The notes below the pieces were generated by a model that was given only the letters and a program-made list of their open reading frames with translations, did no database searches and was not told where the DNA came from. 64,000 bases of DNA from Acidobacteriota bacterium (GTDB taxonomy: Bacteria > Acidobacteriota > Terriglobia > Terriglobales > Acidobacteriaceae). Made by a program: the position numbers and the translations under genes. The stretch spans positions 1 to 64,000 of the forward strand of contig JABCZL010000018.1 of NCBI GenBank assembly GCA_013289685.1. The letters run 5' to 3'. Positions 15,775 through 25,522 of the stretch are shown here, in pieces; the first letter of the stretch is position 1; every line of letters begins with the position of its first letter.

Positions 15775-18700
15775 CTAGAACGTGAATCGTGCGGCGAACT
15801 GCAACACGCGTGGAAGACCGCTTGGGCTAATTTCCTGGAGGGCTCCGAAATTGCCCAGCCCTGAGTTGGGCACCAGGTAGCACGTCTGATTCGGCGTTGC
15901 GCCATCACCACAGTTGGCGCCGATGGGGTTGTATTGCAACTGGTTGATCCCGTTGCCGTTCTGCACGTAATAGTTGGCGTGGTTGAACAGATTGAACGCT
16001 TGCACCTGAAATTGCAGTTCCTTGCCTTCCTTGATCGAGAAACTGCGGGCCAGTCCTGCGTCGACCCTCTTCAGCCACGGGCCGTAGAAAGAATTCAGGG
16101 CGACTCCCGGAGTGGGCCCACCGCCATTGATTCCCGCCGCGGTGTTCGCGGTGCCTTCGTTGAAGGCGCTGTCGTTCAGGTTTCCATTGGCGCCGTCACA
16201 ATTCGCGAATGACAGGGTCGAACTGGTGCACGCGGGACTCAGCAGACCGGCGTAGGGACGTCCGGAAGAGAACTCCATAACACTGCTCAGCCTCCAGCCC
16301 GTGAGCAGGGCGCGCCCGGTATCGGAACTGGTCAGTCTTTCCAGCCGGGGCCGGTAGACTCCTCCAAAGCTAATTCGATGTCGCTGGTCGAGCAGCGAAG
16401 CGGCATGGGTGTTGCTGAAGTCGAACTGATTGTTGAAGTCCATCCCATCCAGCATGATGCTTTTGGCGAAGGTGTAAGAAAATTGCAGAGAGAGCCCTTG
16501 TGACAACACACGCTGCAGCTGGAGGAAAAAAGAATTGTAGTGGTTTTGCCCGGGGCTGATCAGTTCGTTGATCTCGTTGAAGTTCGAGCTGATGCGGCCT
16601 TCGGTGAGCAGCCCGTTGTCCATGTTCGGCAGGCTGACGGTCGGCCCACTGCAGGGGGCCGTGGTTGCGTTCGGGGGACAGACGATGTAAGTCGTCGTGC
16701 CTCGCAACGGATTCAGGTTTAGGTCGTAGGCGCTGCCGGAAAGCAGATGCACTCCGTGATTCCACATGGTGCCAATGGTTAGAGTGGTGTCCTCGAAAAT
16801 CTCGCGCTCAATCTGCAAGCTCGCCTGCAAAACATAGGGCACCCTGAACCCCGGAGAAACCAGGGAAATGTCGGGAGAAGCTGCGAACAGGGGGGAGTCA
16901 GCCGGGAGGATATTGGGAAACGTCGGCACCTGTTGGTTCGGCGGACCTGCGCCGTAAATGACATTTGCCGAAGACTGCTGTGACGGTAGTCCGTTCGACA
17001 CTACGGTGTTGCGATAATTCAGGCCGTTCATGTTGGTATAGAACTGCCCGAATCCGCCCCGCACTACCGTCTTCGACTCAGGTTGCCAGGCAAATCCGAA
17101 GCGCGGCGCCAGCCGGCGAAACTGGTTCGGATACTGCCCGGTGAGCGGGAAGGCCGGATTTTTCGCGGGCTGCGGGTAAACCTGGAAGTCTTCACGCAAG
17201 CCCATTTCCAGCGTCAGCTTCGGCAAGGCCCGGAACGAGTCCTGCACGTAGAATCCATAGTAGGGCACGGAGAAAGAAAAAGTCGGACTCCCCGAGGATT
17301 GACTGAAGAGGTTGTATTCCCCCAGCGCAAAAGCCTCCAGATTCGAAAATTCATAACTGCCGAGGAACGATCCGAACTGGACGGCGGCATTCGGGTCGGC
17401 GCCACCATCATTGTTGTCGGCGTCCCAGGCGCGGCTCATATCGAAACCGAATTGCAGGGTGTGCTTGCCGATCACATAATCGATCCGGTCGGCCACGGAG
17501 TACTGCCTTTCAAAAACCCTTCCCACGGAGAAAGGAGCATTGCCCAGGATGAAGGCGGAGGGACTATCCAGAATCAAGGTAGGGGTATTTGGAGCTGAAC
17601 CGGTTGGGGTCGAGATCTGGTTGTCTTGCGAGGTGCCGGCGTGGAATTCGTTCAGCAGGCTGGAGGAGAACGTGTGCGTCCATCCCAGGCTGGCTTGGAA
17701 GGCATGCACGTAGGCGTTGGCCAGAGTCTGCGTCCCATAGTTACCTACAGTAGGGTCGGTGATGACGCCGCCGGGCGAGTTGAACCGGTTCACATTAAGA
17801 CTGAGGAACAGGCCATCGCGGGAACTTGGCTGATAGTCCAGACGGGGAGTGAACACCAAATCGTTGCGCTTTCTGGCTTTGGTGCCGAGATTCGAGTTTA
17901 GCGCGTTCAAAGTGTTGGACACTTGCTGCAGGTAAACCGGATTGGTGGGATCAGGCCCGCTGTCACTTCCCGGTACGGGCAAGGGCCCGTTTGCCGGAGG
18001 CAGCACCGTACCGGCTGGAATACCAAAATTAGCGCTCAAGAAAGTAGCTAAGGTCGCTGGCGTTGTTGCCAACGCGGGGTTGATGACAGGAATCGGATTG
18101 TTCCGCAGTTGCTGCTCATAATCCACAAAGAACCATAAATGGTTGGGCCGGATCGGCCCGCCCAGTCCGGTGCCGAATTGCTGCAAAGCATCTTCCGGTT
18201 TCGGTAGGCCGTTTGCCTTATCGATTGCGTCGTTGGCTCCCGTCGCGGAGTTCCGGTTGTAATAGAACGCGCTGCCATGGAACGCGTTGCTTCCCGAACG
18301 GGTCACGGCGTTAACGAAGCCCGCTCCACCTCCATAGATGGCCGAGTATGGGCTGACCGAGACCTGGAACTCCTCGATCGCGTCCTCGCCATATAGATAA
18401 GGGATGCGGTAACGGCCTATGATGTCGGCGAAGAAGTTGCTGGTGGCGTTGGTTCCGTCCACAGTGAACGCATTGGAGCCATTTCCATTGGCGTATCCCG
18501 AGTCCTCGCCGCCCTGCTGTCCGGCAACACTGACCAGACCGGTATCGCCGTCATAGCTGGTATTCGGCGTCAGCGTTGCGAAGCCGGTATAACGGCGTCC
18601 GTTAAGCGGCAATTCCTCAATTATCGATCGCTCAAGCACCGTGGTTGCGGAAGATTCCGTCGGCCGCAGCAGTGGCGTCGTCCCGATTACTTTGATTGTG

Positions 18701-19086
18701 TCTGCGCTGGGTCCCACCTGAAGCTTGATGTCCTCAGAAGTGGTGTTCCCCACCTGCACCCGCACCAGGGCCTCGACCTCGCGAAACCCCTTGGGATTGG
18801 CGCGAACAGAATAGGAACCTGGCATGACCGCTGGAAACCAGTAAAGTCCGGCATGGTTGGTCTCGGCAGACTGTTGCACACCGGTCGCGAGGTTACGCAC
18901 AACAACCGATACTCCCGGCACCACGGCCCCGCTCTGGTCTGTGACTCGCCCGCTGAGCGCGCCCGTCAAAACCACATTCTGAGCAGCCAGCAATACGCAG
19001 CTCGCCAATACCCCCAAGAGGCTGCACACAGCCAGACGATGGGCCTGCGTCATTTTCCAGCTGAATCGCGTGACGGGTCCCCTCAA
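15775..19086 (-). CDS. Oar-like TonB-dependent outer-membrane receptor
   Basis: About 1103 residues. A signal peptide (MTQAHRLAVCSLLGVLASCV as its core) is followed by an N-terminal carboxypeptidase-regulatory-like domain (LTGALSGRVTDQSGAVVPGV, SGVVRN-type strand, YSVRANPKGF) of about 90 residues. Then comes a plug region (LPLNGRRYTGFATLTPN, AFTVDGTNATSNF, DAIEEFQVSVSPYSAIYGGG, NAVTRSGSNAFHGSAFYY). The C-terminal 750 residues are beta-barrel with alternating aromatic strands, ending in a terminal Phe (LQFAARFTF). This is the standard acidobacterial Oar-like receptor; the ligand is unknown, often a glycan or peptide. The start is taken as TTG 19086, which has GGAGG 7 bases upstream; ATG 19053 inside is an alternative. 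The secreted phosphoesterase lies upstream in the same direction, but a terminator-like hairpin separates them. Confidence 0.92.
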   Translation of the reverse strand: MRGPVTRFSWKMTQAHRLAVCSLLGVLASCVLLAAQNVVLTGALSGRVTDQSGAVVPGVSVVVRNLATGVQQSAETNHAGLYWFPAVMPGSYSVRANPKGFREVEALVRVQVGNTTSEDIKLQVGPSADTIKVIGTTPLLRPTESSATTVLERSIIEELPLNGRRYTGFATLTPNTSYDGDTGLVSVAGQQGGEDSGYANGNGSNAFTVDGTNATSNFFADIIGRYRIPYLYGEDAIEEFQVSVSPYSAIYGGGAGFVNAVTRSGSNAFHGSAFYYNRNSATGANDAIDKANGLPKPEDALQQFGTGLGGPIRPNHLWFFVDYEQQLRNNPIPVINPALATTPATLATFLSANFGIPAGTVLPPANGPLPVPGSDSGPDPTNPVYLQQVSNTLNALNSNLGTKARKRNDLVFTPRLDYQPSSRDGLFLSLNVNRFNSPGGVITDPTVGNYGTQTLANAYVHAFQASLGWTHTFSSSLLNEFHAGTSQDNQISTPTGSAPNTPTLILDSPSAFILGNAPFSVGRVFERQYSVADRIDYVIGKHTLQFGFDMSRAWDADNNDGGADPNAAVQFGSFLGSYEFSNLEAFALGEYNLFSQSSGSPTFSFSVPYYGFYVQDSFRALPKLTLEMGLREDFQVYPQPAKNPAFPLTGQYPNQFRRLAPRFGFAWQPESKTVVRGGFGQFYTNMNGLNYRNTVVSNGLPSQQSSANVIYGAGPPNQQVPTFPNILPADSPLFAASPDISLVSPGFRVPYVLQASLQIEREIFEDTTLTIGTMWNHGVHLLSGSAYDLNLNPLRGTTTYIVCPPNATTAPCSGPTVSLPNMDNGLLTEGRISSNFNEINELISPGQNHYNSFFLQLQRVLSQGLSLQFSYTFAKSIMLDGMDFNNQFDFSNTHAASLLDQRHRISFGGVYRPRLERLTSSDTGRALLTGWRLSSVMEFSSGRPYAGLLSPACTSSTLSFANCDGANGNLNDSAFNEGTANTAAGINGGGPTPGVALNSFYGPWLKRVDAGLARSFSIKEGKELQFQVQAFNLFNHANYYVQNGNGINQLQYNPIGANCGDGATPNQTCYLVPNSGLGNFGALQEISPSGLPRVLQFAARFTF

Positions 19087-19204
19087 CGTGGTTCCTCCAA
19101 CGATTTCCAATGCCGAACTCCGTGCCTTCGTAAGCTACGCCGGCTGTACGCAAGTTGTGCTTCAGTACCGCGTCACTTGCCAGTTTAGGTGAGGATCCTG
19201 GAAT

Positions 19205-19249
19205 CCCATAACCGTTTAACCCATCAGTGTTTAACCCATAACCGTTTGA
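19205..19249. repeat. 15-bp tandem repeat, three copies, upstream of the Oar-like receptor
   Basis: Units CCCATAACCGTTTAA, CCCATCAGTGTTTAA and CCCATAACCGTTTGA lie 120 bases upstream of the receptor start on its promoter side. Nothing else is recognised in 19087-19353. Confidence 0.85.
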
Positions 19250-19353
19250 GATGACTCGGGCCAGCTTGGGGAAGCCAGCCCGACCAAAACTCGATTATCA
19301 GCTGGGACTGACCTGCATCCCGTGGGTTGAAGGAGTTCGCCTTCTGCGAAGAA

Positions 19354-19380
19354 CCCTCTCCCCAGTGATCGGGGAGAGGG
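19354..19380 (-). terminator. Strong hairpin after the phosphoesterase gene
   Basis: A perfect 10-bp stem CCCTCTCCCC / GGGGAGAGGG with a 7-base loop lies 21 bases beyond the stop codon on the minus strand. The following TTCTTCG is a weak U-tract. Confidence 0.7.
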
Positions 19381-19401
19381 CTGTTGCAGTCGGAACGTGT
19401 T

Positions 19402-22287
19402 TTAGTCGTCCGAGTCTTCGCCGGCGGGTGCCGGGTTGTTGAAGTCGCTCGGGGGGCGAACCGTCTTCTCACCGGGATAGGGCCGTACAAACCCGGTGGA
19501 GAGGTACCAGTTCAGATGGTTAACGGTGTCCGGGTCCTCGGAGTCAGGCCTGGTCAGTTTGCCGGCGAAGATCTGCGCCTTCTTCTGGAGCCAAGCCTCC
19601 CTCAGAGCCTTGACCCTGGGGCTGCTCGCTGGGTTGGCTGCGCCCGCTGTAACTCCGTCGTTCAGCGGGACCTGGTTCGGCACGTGCGTCCACGGCGCGA
19701 AGTTACTCGCGGGCGGCGCACCCTGGACGAAAGCCGTCTTCATCGGCGACGCCACCAGGTCGAACTGGTTCATGGTCGGCAGACCGAGGATTTGCTCGAT
19801 CGTCCGAGTCATGTTGACCTGCGTGTAGTAAGTGTGGTCGGTGGATCCGTGCTGCACGGCGTATGGGCTGACGATATAGCCAGGGCTGCGATGACCGTCG
19901 ACGTGGTCGACGCCGTTCTGCGCATCGTCTTCCTCAAGAAAGATCGCCGATGTGGACCACACGTTGCTGTGGCTGATGTAGTCGATAATGCGCCCCACCG
20001 CCAGGTCGTTATCGGCCTGTTCGGCGTCCGGGGTCGGCGGGCCGCCAGTGTGATCATCCATGATCCACAGGATGCTCAACGCAGGCACCGTGCCAGCCGC
20101 GACGTCTTTCTTGAAGTCCTGCAACCAAAGATCGACGCGGAACTGGTCGGGGATGCCCAGATCGAACTGCGGGAAGTTCTTGATGAGGTGTAGATACACG
20201 GCCGGGACAGAGGACTCTGCCTGGACCGTGTTCTGGAAGTATAGGGTCTTCTCGCCCGCGACTCCAGGTGCGGCGCAACCAGGCCCTCCCTCGAAGCACT
20301 GCGAGTCGGCGTAAAAGTCGCTCCAGCTGGGCTCGCTGGTCGCCCCGTTCGGCTGTAGGAAGGTATCGTTCTCGACGTATTCGCCGTAGATCTTCACCGG
20401 CAGACCGGCGGCCGCCGCTTCCGAGAACAGGAAGCCCTTGCTCGTATAGGCGAGTGCATCGCCGGCGTTCCCGCCGGGATAGCTGCGGTTCCAATCGGGC
20501 GACTGGATATCGTCGGCGTAGGGCGCCATGCCCTCGGTGATCCACTGGTGACCGTCAGCCGACTGGCGGCTCGGGTCGTAGAAATTGTCGAAGAGAGGGA
20601 AGCGCTTCACCAGCGCATGCGCGTTCGGCGTGTCCTTGCCGCCGAACACTGCCAACGAGCGGTCGCCGTCGCCGGCGGCCACGTCGCCCAGGATCTGATC
20701 ATAGGTGCGGTTTTCACGGATGATCAGGAACACGTGCTTGATCAGCGACGGGTCGCCGATCTTGGCGGGGATTGCAACCGGCTTGGTATGCGGGCTGCCA
20801 CCGGCGGCAGAGTTGATATTCTGCGCCAGATCCCAGTGGTTGTTCTGGAAAACCTGCGCCGTCATTGTCGTCAGGGTCCCGCTAGACGGCACCGGGACGA
20901 TGCTGACGGTGCCGTTGTCCTGGTGGGTGTTGTAGTCGCAGACGCCGTGGTCGCACTCGAACGAATAACGCGTCCCGATGCCCTTGTCGTTGGCAACGAT
21001 GAGCGTGTTATTGGCCTCGTCGAGCACGACCGAGCTGGGCGCATAGGCTACCGGAATCATGCCCATGACGGGATTCGTCGCGCCGTTGCTGAGGCTGACC
21101 ACCCCGACCGCGTTGGCATTGTAAAGCGCGACGTAGGCAACGCCTGTCTTGCCATCGACGGCGATCGAGTTCGGCGCGGCGCCATAGGCCGGTTGGCCTG
21201 CGCCGGGCACTCCGATCGGCAGCCCAAGAGGGATGGTCCGCGCCACCGTGTTGGTAGCCGTGTCGATAATTGAGATGGAGTCGCTGTAGGTATTGGCGAC
21301 CAACAGGGACCGTCCGTAGAGCGCCATCCCAGTCGGGTGCAGACCGGTCGAGATGGTAGCGGTGACCTTCATCGTGGTCAGATCAACCACAGAAACGGTA
21401 CCGGTGATGGCGGAGCCAACCACCGGGTCCGCGACAATTTCCGTGCCGGCGGAGTAGATCTGGAAGTCTTCCGCCGTCGCGGCCCGGCCCCCCTCATTGC
21501 TGACATAGGCTGTCGTGCCGTCGCTGCTCAGCACGATGCTGTGCGGCGCGTTGCCGACGCGGATCTCGTGAACCTGCTTCTTCGTGGTCAGGTTGAGCTT
21601 GGTGAGCGTATCGTTCTGGTTCAGCAGAGCGTAAGCGCTCTTGCCATCCTTGGAGAGCGCGACACCGCCGGGATAGGAAGTGCCCGTGCTATAGAAGGTG
21701 CCGCAGGGTCTGCCATAATCCCCGATGGGGCTGTTCGGAAAGCAGCTGATGAAGGCATTGTTCGGCGGCACGCTGATCTGGGCGTTGTCTTCCAGCAGGC
21801 CTTCTGCAGTGACGTTGGCGATGGTGACATTGCTGCTGTCCTGGCTGAACACCAGGTACTTGCCGTCCGCCGAATAGGCTATGCCGCTATAGCTGCCGCT
21901 CGAATCCAGTCCGAGCGCGAGGTAGTCCTGCAGCACAACGCCGGTGTTGGTGTCGAACACCTCGACGGCTTCCGACGCGCCCATGGTGAGCACGGCGGCG
22001 GTGTGAGTTTTGAGATTGGGGTTCAGCGCGATGGCTTTCGCGCGGACCCGGATGCCGAGGTCGACTTGCGTGCCAGCTGGGGTGAGGACCTGGCCATCGC
22101 TGACGACCCAGGAGCCGTTCGGCTGCGGGCCGGTCACGTAGGTCGGGTACGGCTTGGACTGCGCAGCGGCGAGCCCCGGAAGGCTCAGCCCCGCCGCCAG
22201 CAGGCCGGCCAGCGGACGCAGGCGGTTGATCCGCGACTTATTTCGAGACCTATTTCGAAACGCATTTCGCGACGTTTTTCGAGACAT
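19402..22287 (-). CDS. Secreted YncE-type propeller / phosphoesterase protein
   Basis: 961 residues. The N-terminus is extremely basic (MSRKTSRNAFRNRSRNKSRI), followed by a hydrophobic signal core (LAGLLAAGLSLPGLAAAQ). Residues about 45-480 form a YncE/NHL-like beta-propeller with repeated units such as LSKDGKSAYALLNQNDTLTK, VGNAPHSIVLSSDGTTAYVS and TGTVSVVDLTTMKVTATIST. Residues about 510-930 match the phosphoesterase family that includes phospholipase C and AcpA-type acid phosphatases: HVFLIIRENRTYDQILGD, ITEGMAPYADDIQSPDW, ILWIMDDHTGG, IFLEEDDAQNGVDHVDGHRS, PGYIVSPYA. It probably hydrolyses phosphate esters outside the cell, with the propeller as binding platform. GGAGGAG lies 8 bases before the ATG. 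The tetrapeptide-like SRNx repeat at the N-terminus comes from a 12-bp DNA repeat. Confidence 0.88.
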   Translation of the reverse strand: MSRKTSRNAFRNRSRNKSRINRLRPLAGLLAAGLSLPGLAAAQSKPYPTYVTGPQPNGSWVVSDGQVLTPAGTQVDLGIRVRAKAIALNPNLKTHTAAVLTMGASEAVEVFDTNTGVVLQDYLALGLDSSGSYSGIAYSADGKYLVFSQDSSNVTIANVTAEGLLEDNAQISVPPNNAFISCFPNSPIGDYGRPCGTFYSTGTSYPGGVALSKDGKSAYALLNQNDTLTKLNLTTKKQVHEIRVGNAPHSIVLSSDGTTAYVSNEGGRAATAEDFQIYSAGTEIVADPVVGSAITGTVSVVDLTTMKVTATISTGLHPTGMALYGRSLLVANTYSDSISIIDTATNTVARTIPLGLPIGVPGAGQPAYGAAPNSIAVDGKTGVAYVALYNANAVGVVSLSNGATNPVMGMIPVAYAPSSVVLDEANNTLIVANDKGIGTRYSFECDHGVCDYNTHQDNGTVSIVPVPSSGTLTTMTAQVFQNNHWDLAQNINSAAGGSPHTKPVAIPAKIGDPSLIKHVFLIIRENRTYDQILGDVAAGDGDRSLAVFGGKDTPNAHALVKRFPLFDNFYDPSRQSADGHQWITEGMAPYADDIQSPDWNRSYPGGNAGDALAYTSKGFLFSEAAAAGLPVKIYGEYVENDTFLQPNGATSEPSWSDFYADSQCFEGGPGCAAPGVAGEKTLYFQNTVQAESSVPAVYLHLIKNFPQFDLGIPDQFRVDLWLQDFKKDVAAGTVPALSILWIMDDHTGGPPTPDAEQADNDLAVGRIIDYISHSNVWSTSAIFLEEDDAQNGVDHVDGHRSPGYIVSPYAVQHGSTDHTYYTQVNMTRTIEQILGLPTMNQFDLVASPMKTAFVQGAPPASNFAPWTHVPNQVPLNDGVTAGAANPASSPRVKALREAWLQKKAQIFAGKLTRPDSEDPDTVNHLNWYLSTGFVRPYPGEKTVRPPSDFNNPAPAGEDSDD

Positions 22288-22291
22288 TTCC
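22232..22291 (-). repeat. 12-bp tandem repeat covering the start of the phosphoesterase gene
   Basis: Five imperfect units on the plus strand: CGCGACTTATTT, CGAGACCTATTT, CGAAACGCATTT, CGCGACGTTTTT, CGAGACATTTCC. On the coding strand they encode the [S/F]RNx steps of the basic N-terminus, and the start codon is inside the last unit. Confidence 0.85.
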
Positions 22292-22892
22292 GTTCTCCTC
22301 CTTGGATTTCTTTAGCGCGCAACCGGATGGGCCGTGCGACGTTGGGGTTGGAAAGACATGGTGGGGAAATGAGCCGCAATAATAGTTTCCAATCATTACG
22401 GGCTTATTACGGGTTTATGAAGATCGGGTGAAACTTCCGTTTAAGGGGGGTGAATTTTTTCTCGCGGATTGTGACGCGCGCAGGCCCGCCTCAGGCAGTG
22501 TCTTTTTCGTGGACGGGTTAGCAACACTTTGATCCCCAGGGACGGGTTCTAAGTGTAACGGTCTGCTTACAACGGTTGACTTCCGTTGTGCCCGTGACCT
22601 CAGTGGAGACGGATAGAAGATACACACAAGGGTGGCGCCCTGATCCAGCGAAACTCAGAGCGAACTCTGCGGGCATGCCCTTGCGGTTCGTCTCCCGCTG
22701 CCTTTCGAAGGTAGTGTTATCTACTTCTCAAATCAACCCAAAGCAATTGTCGGACCAAGACTAGTCGCGCTGTGCGAAACAGGCGGTCGCACGGACTGTA
22801 AGTTGTGACAGTTGTCTCGCTCAGGCGGAAGTGCGAGCGTGAGGGAACGCCGACCCATCCTAAATTTCTACAAATGAACTAGGAGCCTCCAT
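22292..22892. other. Divergent 600-base intergenic region
   Basis: It separates the phosphoesterase and sulfatase genes, which are read away from each other. Short open frames show no family resemblance. An AGGAG site precedes the sulfatase ATG at 22893. No clear promoter or repeat was found. Confidence 0.4.
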
Positions 22893-25250
22893 ATGAGTGA
22901 CCGAGACATTCAGAACCAACCGGATCGCACTATCTTGCCACCGCCCGAGAGCCCGTTCAAGGGCAAGATTGAAACCGCCATGAAGAACTCAACGCAGGAC
23001 TGGCCGCAGCCGCTTAAGGCCCCGGAAGGTGCTCCCAATGTTCTTATGATCCTTGGTGACGACATCGGCTTCGGCACGCCTAGCGCATTCGGCGGACCGG
23101 TGAATACGCCGGTTTTCGATCGGATCGCGAAGGAGGGATTGCGCTATACCGATTTTCATACGACCGCCGTTTGCGCCGCGTCGCGGGCTGCTTTTCTCAC
23201 GGGGCGCAATGCCCACTCCGTGGGCTTTGGCTTCATCCCGGAGGGTGCTGCCGGATTCCCGGGATATAACTGCATGATTCCGCCCAGCGCAGCAAGCGTG
23301 CTCGAAATACTGCGCATGAACGGTTACGGCACCGCCTGGATCGGCAAGGCCGACAACACCCCCGACAACGAAGTCACCCCCGCTGGCCCGTTTGATCGGT
23401 GGCCGACCAGAGGAGTCGAGCATTTTTATGGCTTTTTCGGAGCGGGAACGACCCAATACTACACTCCGCTCTGGCGCAACCACACTCCGGTAAGGCCGCC
23501 TAGAACGCCGGAAGAAGGCTATATCTTCGACGACGATATGGCCAACGAGGCGATCGGCTGGATTAAGCGGCAAAAATCAACCCATCCCGACAAGCCGTGG
23601 ATCATGTATTACGCCCCGACTTCGGCCAAGCCGCCGGTCGCCTCGCCAAAGGAGTTCAGCGACAGATACCGCGGCAAGTTCGATGACGGGTATGACAAGC
23701 TTCGCGAGCGCATCGTGGCGCGGCAGCTGGAAATGGGGATTGTGCCCCCCGGCACGAAGCCTGCGCCGGGACCCGACCCCTTACCAGCTTGGGACAACCT
23801 CGGCGCCAGCGACAAGAAGGTTGGCAGCCGCATGATGGAAGTCTTCTGCGGCGCGGTCGAGCACATTGATTTCCAGATCGGGCGCGTCATCGAAGCGATT
23901 AATCAATTGGGTGACTTGGACAACACGCTAATCATCTACGCCATTGGCGACAACGGCCCAACTCCCGAAGGCGGTATGCACGGCGAGATGAACAAGCTGA
24001 CTTGGATCAACGGCGTCCCGGAGTCGATTGACGAGGTCGCGAAACGTCTGGACGAATTCGGCGGCCCGAGCTCCTTCGGCGGCATTCCTGCAGCCTGGGC
24101 CTACGCCACAAGTGGTCCATACAACTATGGCAAAATGGTGACCTCGGGGGGCGGTTGCAGCACCGCAGTTGCGGTTTCCTGGCCGGCGCGCATCAAGGAC
24201 AAGGGCGCTATGCGCCGGCAGTTCACCCATCTCATTGACATCGTCCCGACCATCCTGGAAGCCGCCGGTGTGCCCGCGCCGAAGGTTGTCAATGGTGTCG
24301 CCCAGAAACCGATGGAAGGCGTAAGCGTGACCTACACGTTCGACGAAGCACAGGCGATGGACCGTCACACGACTCAGCACTTCGAGCTTACCGGCTCGCG
24401 TGCCATCTACCGCGACCGCTGGTGGGCTGGCACACGCCACGGCCTGGACGGCCTAAGCGTGATCCAAGCCAAGCCGATCGTACCTTTCGACGAGGACATC
24501 TGGGAGCTCTCCGATCGGAGGAGCGATTTCAGCCTTGCCACCGATCTGGCTGCCAAGCATCCGGAAAAGCTCAAGGAACTGCAGGCGCTCTTCGATGAGG
24601 AGGCACGCAAATACAACGTCTATCCGATGGCTAACAATGGTATTGAACTGCATCAGACTGGCACGCGGCCAAAGCTTATCGCCGGCAATAAGGCGAGCTA
24701 TGGCCCGGGCACCATCCGGCTACCGGAGGAAGGAGTCATCGACGTCAAGAACCGGTCGTTCTCCATCATCGCCGAGGTCGAAAACGTGGACGGCAAGGCC
24801 GAAGGCATGATCGTGACCAACGGCGGGATGACCGGCGGCTACGCGCTCCTGGTTCAGAATGGCAAGCCGACCTTCATCTACAACTGGCTCGCGTATGAGC
24901 GTTACACGATCGCGTCTCCCGATCCACTGCCGAAAGGCAAGAGCACGATTCAGCTGGACTTCGCCTACGATGGTGGTGGGTTAGGCAAGGGCGGCATGGC
25001 CACACTGTTCGTCAACGACAGAAAAATAGCCGAAGGCCGCGTCGCGCACACAGTGCCGTATCTCTTCTCGTATGGCGACACCTTCGATGTGGGCGAGGAC
25101 TGGTGCACGCCGGTGTCGCCAACCTACAAACTGCCGTTCAAGTTCACGGGAAACATCAAGTCGGTGACGATCGAAGCCAAGGAAGGGAATCTGAGTGCGG
25201 AGGACGTGAACCACCTCCACGAAATGCACCTGGCTGGCGTACACGATTAG
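22893..25250 (+). CDS. Arylsulfatase-family protein with altered active site
   Basis: 785 residues with the full arylsulfatase layout: first metal motif LMILGDDIGFGTPSAFGG (Asp56-Asp57), then the segment around Cys94, the second metal motif AIGDNGPTPEGGMHGEMNKL, and the C-terminal beta domain (GYALLVQNGKPTFIYNWLAY). Several catalytic positions differ from the norm. The formylglycine motif CxPxR reads C-A-A-S-R, so Pro is replaced by Ala96. The GKWH motif reads G-K-A-D, so the catalytic His is Asp154. The later His-bearing HAPHH segment reads TSAKPPVAS. Sulfatases remove sulfate esters using formylglycine and these His/Lys residues. The changes suggest a weak, altered or absent sulfatase activity. 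There is no signal peptide. The gene is read alone and convergent with a sulfotransferase gene. Confidence 0.88.
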   Translation: MSDRDIQNQPDRTILPPPESPFKGKIETAMKNSTQDWPQPLKAPEGAPNVLMILGDDIGFGTPSAFGGPVNTPVFDRIAKEGLRYTDFHTTAVCAASRAAFLTGRNAHSVGFGFIPEGAAGFPGYNCMIPPSAASVLEILRMNGYGTAWIGKADNTPDNEVTPAGPFDRWPTRGVEHFYGFFGAGTTQYYTPLWRNHTPVRPPRTPEEGYIFDDDMANEAIGWIKRQKSTHPDKPWIMYYAPTSAKPPVASPKEFSDRYRGKFDDGYDKLRERIVARQLEMGIVPPGTKPAPGPDPLPAWDNLGASDKKVGSRMMEVFCGAVEHIDFQIGRVIEAINQLGDLDNTLIIYAIGDNGPTPEGGMHGEMNKLTWINGVPESIDEVAKRLDEFGGPSSFGGIPAAWAYATSGPYNYGKMVTSGGGCSTAVAVSWPARIKDKGAMRRQFTHLIDIVPTILEAAGVPAPKVVNGVAQKPMEGVSVTYTFDEAQAMDRHTTQHFELTGSRAIYRDRWWAGTRHGLDGLSVIQAKPIVPFDEDIWELSDRRSDFSLATDLAAKHPEKLKELQALFDEEARKYNVYPMANNGIELHQTGTRPKLIAGNKASYGPGTIRLPEEGVIDVKNRSFSIIAEVENVDGKAEGMIVTNGGMTGGYALLVQNGKPTFIYNWLAYERYTIASPDPLPKGKSTIQLDFAYDGGGLGKGGMATLFVNDRKIAEGRVAHTVPYLFSYGDTFDVGEDWCTPVSPTYKLPFKFTGNIKSVTIEAKEGNLSAEDVNHLHEMHLAGVHD

Positions 25251-25266
25251 CCAGCAGTGAACGCCC

Positions 25267-25293
25267 GTGGGTCGCCATGACACGGCGACCCAC
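25267..25293 (+). terminator. Terminator-like hairpin after the sulfatase-family gene
   Basis: A perfect 10-bp stem GTGGGTCGCC / GGCGACCCAC with a 7-base loop lies 16 bases after the stop. There is no U-tract, so it may pause or protect RNA rather than terminate alone. Confidence 0.5.
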
Positions 25294-25522
25294 TCGGACG
25301 GGCCGCCACACATCGGCCTGCCATCGGTGTTGCTCACGAGCCAGAGAAAAACGGAGATGGCCCGTGGATTCGGGGGGTCGCTTCAAGGGACAATGCTCAA
25401 AACGAACGCTGACGCGGCGGTAACTGGCGAACCATCCCCATTACACTCATCTTCCCCGTGCCGTGTTTTCAGCCAGTCACGTGCGCGCGTTACCCGCGTT
25501 CAGTCGCTACCCGTCAGATTTT

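Noticed and set aside
20548-22431. Two long plus-strand frames across the phosphoesterase gene
   Set aside because: Antisense shadows of a high-GC gene; the minus-strand protein has a signal peptide, propeller repeats and catalytic motifs.
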